The notes under the pieces were generated by a model. It was not told the DNA's origin, ran no database searches, and was given only the letters and a program-made list of their open reading frames with translations. 64,000 nucleotides of DNA, from NCBI RefSeq assembly GCF_001499965.1, contig NZ_LQIT01000016.1, positions 39,777 to 103,776 of the forward strand, given 5' to 3'. Made by a program: the position numbers and the translations under genes. The DNA comes from Mycobacterium sp. GA-2829. Its GTDB lineage: Bacteria > Actinomycetota > Actinomycetes > Mycobacteriales > Mycobacteriaceae. This document shows positions 58,415-64,000 of this stretch, one piece after another; the first letter of the stretch is position 1, and each line of letters opens with the position of its first letter.

Positions 58415-59377
58415 ATGCGCAAGATCAACACCGCCACAGTCGTCGGCGCAGGTTACATGGGCGGCGGTATCGCCCAGGTACTGGCACTCAACGGATTCCA
58501 GGTCAAGATCGCCGACGTCAGCGCCGACGCCACCCGCGACGCCCTCAAGCGCCTGGAGAAGGAAGCCAGGGAGTTCGAGGAGCAGGGCCTGTTCCCCGAG
58601 GGCAGTGCGGACACCATCATGAGCAACCTCACCGCCGGTGAGAGCATCGACGACGCCGTCGCCGACGTCGACTTCGTGATGGAAGCCGTCTTCGAAGACC
58701 CCGACGTGAAAAAGGAAGTGCTGGCGCGGATCTGCGCGAGCGCCCGGCCGGACACGATCATCGGCACCAACACCTCCACCATCCCGGTCAAGGTGCTCGT
58801 CGAAGCGGTCACCAACCCCGAGCGTTTCCTCACCGTGCACTTCTCCAACCCGGCGCCGTTCATCCCCGGGGTGGAACTCGTCGCGGGCGAGGCCACCACG
58901 CAAGAGGTCATCGACGCCATCAAGGATCTGCTCGTCCGTGCCGGTTGTGAGGGCGCGCAGGTCGCCGACACCCCCGGGATGGCCCTCAACCGCCTGCAGT
59001 ACGCACTGCTGAAAGAGGCGACGCTGATCGTCGAAGAGGGCGTGGCCACGAAGGAGGACGTCGACACGATCGTCCGGACGACCTTCGGCTTCCGGCTCGG
59101 GTTCTTCGGACCGTTCGCCATCGCCGATCAGGCCGGACTCGACGTGTACGTCAAGGGTTTCCGCACCCTGGAGAACGAGTTCGGGGAGCGCATGGCCACC
59201 CCGAAGCTCCTCACGGACAACGTCGACGCCGGCCGCCACGGCACCAAGAACGGCAAGGGCTGGACCGGCGATTTCGACGATGCCACCAAGGCCGCGGTCA
59301 TCGCCTACCGCAACAAGGCGTACTCGCGCATGGGCGATCTGCTGCGCGAACTCGGACCGGCGCCGAAGGGCTCCTGA
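58415..59377 (+). CDS. 3-hydroxyacyl-CoA dehydrogenase-fold protein, probably a sugar-acid 3-dehydrogenase
   Basis: A 320-residue dehydrogenase with VVGAGYMGGGIAQ for NAD at the N-terminus and a C-terminal helical domain. It is longer than most fatty-acid HADs (about 285). The segments HFSNPAPFIPGVELV and MALNRLQYALLKEATLIVEEGVATKEDVD resemble lambda-crystallin/L-gulonate 3-dehydrogenase more than PaaH-type enzymes. Context with GntP, a metal TIM barrel and sugar-phosphate enzymes also argues against beta-oxidation. I infer oxidation of a 3-hydroxyl of a sugar acid. It begins 20 nt after the TIM-barrel gene. Confidence 0.78.
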   Translation: MRKINTATVVGAGYMGGGIAQVLALNGFQVKIADVSADATRDALKRLEKEAREFEEQGLFPEGSADTIMSNLTAGESIDDAVADVDFVMEAVFEDPDVKKEVLARICASARPDTIIGTNTSTIPVKVLVEAVTNPERFLTVHFSNPAPFIPGVELVAGEATTQEVIDAIKDLLVRAGCEGAQVADTPGMALNRLQYALLKEATLIVEEGVATKEDVDTIVRTTFGFRLGFFGPFAIADQAGLDVYVKGFRTLENEFGERMATPKLLTDNVDAGRHGTKNGKGWTGDFDDATKAAVIAYRNKAYSRMGDLLRELGPAPKGS

Positions 59378-59442
59378 CGACCACCCGACGACGGCTCGCC
59401 TGACGACGGCCGCCTCCCGCTCACCACTCCTGAAGGGTCTCC

Positions 59443-60843
59443 ATGGACGAGATAACTCTTGCGGAGCGGCCTGCCGCCCTGCTGATCGTCATCGCGCTCG
59501 CCGCGATCGCCGTACTGCTCTTCCTGATCATCAAGGTCAGGCTGCATGCGTTCTTCTCGCTGATCGTGGTGAGCGTGATCACCGGTCTCGCCGCCGGAAT
59601 CAGCATGGGCGACGTCATCAACGTCGTCATCGCCGGATTCAGTAACACCGTCGGCACGGTGGCGCTACTCGTCGGCTTCGGCGCCGTCCTCGGCCGAATA
59701 GTCGAGATGACCGGCGGCGCACAGGTTCTCGCTGACAAGATGTTGCACCGGTTCGGTGAGAAGAAGGCGCCGCTCGCGCTCGCCGTGGCGTCGTTGTTCT
59801 ACGCGTTCCCGATCTTCCTCGACGCCGGCTTCATCGTCATGCTGCCGATCATCTACACGGTGGCCCGGCGCCTCGGCGGATCGTTCATGTTGTACGTGCT
59901 GCCGTCCATCGGTGCGTTCCTGATGATGCACGCGCTGACCCCGCCCCACCCAGGCCCGACGGCGGCGGCGACCGTGATGGGCGCCGACGTCGGCATGGTG
60001 GTGATCATCGCGCTGCTCGTCGGCCTGCCGACCTGGTACCTCGCCGGCTACCGGCTCAGCCTGATCATCGCCAAGCGCTACCCGAACATGCCGGTCCCCA
60101 ACCTGCTCGGCGAACCGAAGGACTACCCGGAAGACGAACGGCCCGGGTTCTGGACCGTGATGTTCGTCCTGCTGCTGCCGCTCGCTCTGATCTTCTTCAA
60201 CACCATCTTCTCGACCCTCGAGGCCGACGGCGCCGTGACGGAAGACAATGTCTTTTACCAGCTTTCGCGCCTGATCGGCACCACCTCGATCGCGCTGTTG
60301 ATCAGCGTCCTGCTGGCCATGGTGCTGCTCTACATCCGGCCGCGCCGCGGCCGCGGGGAGCCGGTCGGCGGGGTGTTGGAGAACCTCGTCGACGACGCGC
60401 TGGCGCCGGTCTGTTCGATCATCCTGATCACCGGTGCGGGCGGTGCGTTCGGCCGGGTCCTCACCGAGACCGGGATCGGCAAGACCCTGGCCGACGGCCT
60501 CGACGCCCTCGGACTTCCGGTCATCCTCGCGGGCTTCCTGATCGCGATCGCCTTCCGTGTCGCGCAGGGCTCGGCGACGGTCGCGGCCACCACGGCGGGT
60601 TCGATCATGGCCCCGGCCGTGATGGAGATGAGCCTCGGCGGTGTCGCGCTGGCGGCGGTCGTCGTCGCGATCGCCGCGGGCTCGATCACCTTCTCGCACG
60701 TCAACGATTCGGGCTTCTGGCTGATCGGACGCTTCTGTGGCTTCGACACCGTGACCACATTGAAGACGTGGACGGTGATCGCGACCGCGATCGGCTTCAT
60801 GTCGTTCGCGCTGGCGTCGGTGGTCTACCTGCTCGCCAGCTGA
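59443..60843 (+). CDS. GntP family sugar-acid permease
   Basis: A 466-residue permease close in layout to the one at 20099-21529: IKVRLHAFFSLIVVSVITG, FPIFLDAGFIVMLPII, HALTPPHPGPTAAATVMG, and ITFSHVNDSGFWLIGRFCGFD. About 12-14 membrane segments. It has no gluconokinase partner; its operon encodes a dehydrogenase and a TIM-barrel enzyme, so it probably imports a different aldonic acid. Its 3' end overlaps the convergent TetR gene by 47 nt. Confidence 0.9.
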   Translation: MDEITLAERPAALLIVIALAAIAVLLFLIIKVRLHAFFSLIVVSVITGLAAGISMGDVINVVIAGFSNTVGTVALLVGFGAVLGRIVEMTGGAQVLADKMLHRFGEKKAPLALAVASLFYAFPIFLDAGFIVMLPIIYTVARRLGGSFMLYVLPSIGAFLMMHALTPPHPGPTAAATVMGADVGMVVIIALLVGLPTWYLAGYRLSLIIAKRYPNMPVPNLLGEPKDYPEDERPGFWTVMFVLLLPLALIFFNTIFSTLEADGAVTEDNVFYQLSRLIGTTSIALLISVLLAMVLLYIRPRRGRGEPVGGVLENLVDDALAPVCSIILITGAGGAFGRVLTETGIGKTLADGLDALGLPVILAGFLIAIAFRVAQGSATVAATTAGSIMAPAVMEMSLGGVALAAVVVAIAAGSITFSHVNDSGFWLIGRFCGFDTVTTLKTWTVIATAIGFMSFALASVVYLLAS

Positions 60844-61420
60844 CCAGAGGTAGGAACACGTCGTCGACGATCTCCTCGATCGTCTCCGGCGGTACGGCGG
60901 CCATGGTCATGAACAGCTCGTGCCGTAGCAGGTCGGCCGGTAGTTCCACGATGCGCGCCGACGGTGTGACCGAGAGTTCGCCGCGACGGACCGCCCGCTC
61001 GACGATCGTGTGCATCGCGCCCGGCCCGTCGCTCATGAACAGCGCGCGGAGCTGCTGTGGGGACTTGCCCGCCTCGTCGAAGTAGGCGCCGAACAGCGCG
61101 GCGAAGCCGCCGATGATCCCGGACCGCCGATCGTTGAAGTCGGTCAGCACCGCCAGCACGTCACCGCGCAGAGACCCGGTGTCCGGGATCTGAACCGCGT
61201 CGACCGCACCCCGGTGGCGGATGACCGCCTCGAGCAGATCGGTGCGCGTCGGCCAGCGCCGGTAGAGCACCGAGCGGGCCGTCTCAGACCTTGCTGCGAC
61301 CGCATCGATGGTGAAGCCGGCGTACCCGGCCTCGATGAGCTGATCCCACCCCGCCTCCAGGATCGCCGACTCCAGGGCGGCGCCGCGACGGCGCTGACCG
61401 GTAGGGCGCTTAGGCGACAC
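60797..61420 (-). CDS. TetR family regulator
   Basis: A 207-residue TetR repressor starting at GTG 61420. The helix-turn-helix is FTIDAVAARSETARSVLYRRWPTRTDLL; the RRWP form is common in actinobacterial TetR proteins of the C_13 or related type. Divergent from the FAD monooxygenase and MFS genes, which it probably represses. Confidence 0.88.
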   Translation of the reverse strand: MSPKRPTGQRRRGAALESAILEAGWDQLIEAGYAGFTIDAVAARSETARSVLYRRWPTRTDLLEAVIRHRGAVDAVQIPDTGSLRGDVLAVLTDFNDRRSGIIGGFAALFGAYFDEAGKSPQQLRALFMSDGPGAMHTIVERAVRRGELSVTPSARIVELPADLLRHELFMTMAAVPPETIEEIVDDVFLPLVSWRAGRPPTPARTT

Positions 61421-61442
61421 TTGCGTAGCTTATCTCACAGCA

Positions 61443-61457
61443 TTACCGTCCGAGTAA
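61443..61457. promoter_or_regulatory. Candidate TetR operator
   Basis: TTAC-N7-GTAA lies in the 85-nt divergent gap, 48 nt before the monooxygenase start. The symmetry is only 4+4, so this is weaker than other operators in the window. Confidence 0.35.
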
Positions 61458-61505
61458 GCAACAGTCGTGTATCTAATCGTCCGCCGCTGAGTTCGGAGGC
61501 TACCC

Positions 61506-62714
61506 ATGACAACCCGCAGCGCCCTCATCTCCGGAGCGAGCATCGCCGGACCCGTGCTCGCCTACTGGCTCTCCGACGCAGGCTGGGATGTCACGGTCGT
61601 GGAACGGGCCGACCGACTCCGGACGAGCGGCTATCCCGTCGACGTCCGCGGCACGGCGGTCGACGTCATCCGCCGCATGGGCCTCTACGACCGGGTCGCC
61701 GCTCAGCGCTACCGCCACGTCCCCGTACGGTTGCTGTCCCCTGCCGGGCACCGGCTCTGCACACTCGACTACGGCAACCTGCTCGCCTCCTCGGACACCG
61801 CCGACGTCGAACTCCCCCGCGGCGCGCTCACGTCGATCCTGCACGGTGCCACCGCGGATCGCGTCGAGTACGTCTTCGGGGACACGATCACCGACCTGTC
61901 CTCCGATGACGACGGTGTGGACGTCACCTTCGCCCGCCGTCGCGCGGAGAGGTTCGACGTGGTGATCGGCGCCGACGGCATCCACTCCACCGCCCGCGAA
62001 CTCGTCTTCGGCGACGAGGTTCGCTACCTGCACCACCTGGGGCCGTACGCAGCGGTGTGGGATCTCCCGACCGACATGTTCGACCCGGGTGCCGGGTTCT
62101 TCTACTCCCACCCCGGGCGCACCGTTCTGGTCGAGCGGCCGTCCGACGGGGGTGCCGCCCGGGCCTTCCTGACGTTCATCCACCCGGAACCGGGGACCGT
62201 GGATCCACGCGACCGCGCCGAGATCGTCGCGGCGCTGCATGATGCGTTCGCCGACGACCGTTGGCGCACAGCCGAAATCATCGACACGGCGACCGCCGTC
62301 GACGACGTCTACTTCGACACCGTCAGCCAGGTCCGCATGGACCGTTGGCATTGCGGTCGCGTGGCACTCGTTGGGGATGCCGCGTACGCGCCGTCGTTCC
62401 TGTCCGGCCAGGGTACGAGCATCGCGGTCAGCGGAGCCTATGTCCTGGCCAGTGAACTCGCCGCGCACGATCGGCCGCAGCAGGCGTTCGCGGCCTACCA
62501 GCAGCGGATGCGTGCCCACGTGGAGCGAAATCAGGCCCTGGCGCTGCGCACCGACGGCACCGTACTGGTCCGCACCCGGGCGCAGCTACTCCTGCGGAAC
62601 ATCAAACTCTGTGCGGTGCCGCTGCTGCAGCGCCTCGGCCTCGTCGGTCTGCTGCAGCGCGGACTACGGGGCGCCACAACGGATCTCACGCTCTGTGAGG
62701 CCGTCACCCGGTGA
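61506..62714 (+). CDS. FAD-dependent monooxygenase (TetX/PHBH type)
   Basis: A 402-residue group A flavoprotein monooxygenase. ALISGASIAGPVLAYWLSDAGWDVTVVERA binds FAD, FDVVIGADGIHSTARELVF is the DG motif, and ALVGDAAYAPSFLSGQGTSIAV is the GD motif. It hydroxylates an aromatic or antibiotic-like substrate. It overlaps the MFS gene by 4 nt (GTGA), and the pair under a TetR looks like a drug inactivation/efflux unit. Confidence 0.9.
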   Translation: MTTRSALISGASIAGPVLAYWLSDAGWDVTVVERADRLRTSGYPVDVRGTAVDVIRRMGLYDRVAAQRYRHVPVRLLSPAGHRLCTLDYGNLLASSDTADVELPRGALTSILHGATADRVEYVFGDTITDLSSDDDGVDVTFARRRAERFDVVIGADGIHSTARELVFGDEVRYLHHLGPYAAVWDLPTDMFDPGAGFFYSHPGRTVLVERPSDGGAARAFLTFIHPEPGTVDPRDRAEIVAALHDAFADDRWRTAEIIDTATAVDDVYFDTVSQVRMDRWHCGRVALVGDAAYAPSFLSGQGTSIAVSGAYVLASELAAHDRPQQAFAAYQQRMRAHVERNQALALRTDGTVLVRTRAQLLLRNIKLCAVPLLQRLGLVGLLQRGLRGATTDLTLCEAVTR

Positions 62715-64000
62715 ACGGGCGACTCGCTCTGTGGGTGGCCGTGCTCACGCTCGCCAATGTCCTGGCCGACGTCGTCATCGGCTCCCCGACCATGGTGCTG
62801 CCCCAGTTGCTGGACCACTTCGGCACCGACCAGGCCGCCTGGTTGACCGGCAGCGCGATGCTCGCCGGCGCCATCTGGTCGCCGCTGCTCGCCAAGAGCG
62901 CCGACGTCCACGGCAAGCGCCGGGTCCTCGTCGGCACGCTGCTACTGGCGTGCGCGGGTTCGGTGCTGTGCCTCGTTGCTCCGACATTGTGGATCTTCCT
63001 GCTGGGCCGGTTCTTTCAAGGCGCCGCGTTCGCCGCGGTCTTCCTGACGGTGGCCCTTGTGCTGCAGATCTGTGCGCGGCGGGTCGCGATGGGCGTGGTC
63101 GGGCTCGTGACGTCCAGCTCGTCGGTCGTCGGCATCGTCGAGCCGTTCCTCATGAAACCGATGATCGAGCAGTTCGGTCATCGAGGTGTGTTCGGGGTGG
63201 CGGCGCTGCTCGCCGCGGTCGCCGTGGTGGGTGTCCGCGCCGTCGTCCCGGAGTCGCCGGTCCGCACGGCCACTCGGATCGACGTGGGCGGCGCACTGCT
63301 GCTCGGGGCGGGAATGGCCGGGGTGCTCGGCTATTTCAGCCTCGGCAGCGAGGTGGGGTGGTTGGCAATGGGGACGACGGCGCTGTTGGCCGGATCTGTT
63401 CTTGCGTTGTGCGGGTGGGTGTTTCGGACACTGCGGGTCGACTCGCCGGTCATCGACATTCGGGCGCTGACCCGCCCGGTGCTGTTGACACTGTTGACGC
63501 TGGTTCTGGCGGCGGGGGCGTTCCGGAGCATGCTGCAGTTGGTCGGCCTGGTCGCCTACGTGCCCGTTGAGCTCGGTGTCGGCTACGGATTGGGCAGCGG
63601 GGAGGCGGTCGCTGTGCTGTTCGCCGCGGCCAATCTCGGTATCGCACTGGGCGGAATCGGTGCGGGCTGGCTGGGCGGCAGGATCGGTCCGGCCACGACT
63701 CTTCTCGGGGGGATCGCGGTGGGCACCGTCGCGGCGTTCGCGATGGTGCTCGGCGTGTCGGTGCTACCGCTGGCGATCGCGTGTAGTGGCATGCTCGGCG
63801 TGGCGGCCGGTGCGATCGGCGCATCCGGGTACAACCTGGCGACGGGCCTCGAAGTGCCCGAAAGGCAGGGTGTGACAGCGGGTTTGGTGTCAGTCGTCAC
63901 GGCGCTGGGCTCCGTCGTCGTCACGGTCGTCGGTGCGGAGGTGTTGAAGGCGTCGTGGATTCCCGACGTGGTCGCCGACGGCGCTCCCGTCAGCACGGCG
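62711..64000 (+). CDS. MFS transporter (truncated by window end)
   Basis: GTG 62711 overlaps the monooxygenase stop. The 430 codons visible give a 12- to 14-helix major facilitator: LPQLLDHFGTDQAAWLTGSAMLAGAI, KSADVHGKRRVLVGTLLLA (MFS loop 2-3 motif) and GRFFQGAAFAAVF. It resembles DHA-type drug exporters. The C-terminus lies beyond the window. Confidence 0.9.
   Translation, partial: MNGRLALWVAVLTLANVLADVVIGSPTMVLPQLLDHFGTDQAAWLTGSAMLAGAIWSPLLAKSADVHGKRRVLVGTLLLACAGSVLCLVAPTLWIFLLGRFFQGAAFAAVFLTVALVLQICARRVAMGVVGLVTSSSSVVGIVEPFLMKPMIEQFGHRGVFGVAALLAAVAVVGVRAVVPESPVRTATRIDVGGALLLGAGMAGVLGYFSLGSEVGWLAMGTTALLAGSVLALCGWVFRTLRVDSPVIDIRALTRPVLLTLLTLVLAAGAFRSMLQLVGLVAYVPVELGVGYGLGSGEAVAVLFAAANLGIALGGIGAGWLGGRIGPATTLLGGIAVGTVAAFAMVLGVSVLPLAIACSGMLGVAAGAIGASGYNLATGLEVPERQGVTAGLVSVVTALGSVVVTVVGAEVLKASWIPDVVADGAPVSTA

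Noticed and set aside
1..64000. CRISPR arrays, rRNA, tRNA, transposases, integrases, prophage genes
   Set aside because: None seen on reading both strands; no regularly spaced repeats and no mobile-element motifs were found.

Overview
The window is high-GC actinobacterial DNA. Its gene content points to a rapidly growing Mycobacterium (Mycolicibacterium): cutinases, a GH6 cellulase, a fused HadA/HadB-type dehydratase, deazaflavin (F420)-type oxidoreductases, an MpaB/DUF2236 oxygenase, a DUF1906 Tat-exported protein and a second type II topoisomerase pair like the TopoM of M. smegmatis. No rRNA, tRNA, CRISPR array, insertion sequence or prophage was recognised. Genes are densely packed, often with 1-14 nt overlaps, and many regulators stand next to clear palindromic operators.

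Layout. 1-3.7 kb: end of a cutinase, an acyltransferase remnant, an EVE-like protein, a GH6 cellulase, a pirin and an SDR. 3.7-7.9 kb: a FdhF/YdeP molybdopterin oxidoreductase divergent from lysR-MOSC. 8-12.9 kb: alpha/beta hydrolase with TetR, a TspO-like protein convergent with heme oxygenase, a second TetR with a hotdog protein, and an SCO6745-type protein. 12.9-13.7 kb: a scrambled stretch holding a small gene and an SDR tail. 13.7-18.7 kb: Ddn-like protein, aldo/keto reductase with MarR, HadAB, ATP-grasp, GH5-like glycosidase. 18.7-21.5 kb: gluconate module (gntR, gntK, gntP). 21.6-26.9 kb: a tightly coupled operon of HpcH/HpaI aldolase, nitrilase-type amidase and a TRAP transporter, with its own GntR. 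26.9-30.6 kb: TetR regulators, an SDR, a cutinase. 31-37.5 kb: D-2-hydroxyacid dehydrogenase, YigZ, PlsC-like acyltransferase, exported lipase, flavin reductase, AI-2E transporter. 37.5-40 kb: arsR, SRPBCC, lycopene cyclase, PPOX cluster. 40-45 kb: second type II topoisomerase and a DUF1906 protein. 45.2-48.5 kb: a lower-GC island with one large membrane-anchored P-loop NTPase, next to a broken CPBP protease gene. 49-53.5 kb: PfkB kinase, SurE, MpaB-like oxygenase, glutaminase-STAS fusion. 53.5-60.8 kb: a tetrose/sugar-acid catabolic cluster. 60.8-64 kb: TetR divergent from an FAD monooxygenase and an MFS transporter cut by the window end.

The most notable unit is 53.5-60.8 kb. It encodes a GntP permease, a lambda-crystallin-like (L-gulonate 3-dehydrogenase type) dehydrogenase, a metal-dependent TIM-barrel enzyme, a DhaK-DhaL kinase, and TpiA- and RpiB-type isomerases, under a GntR with an identical TCCTATAGGA palindrome at both divergent operons. 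I infer a route from an imported five-carbon sugar acid, through a 3-keto acid and a tetrulose, to D-erythrose 4-phosphate. The second point of interest is the orphan STAND-like NTPase island.
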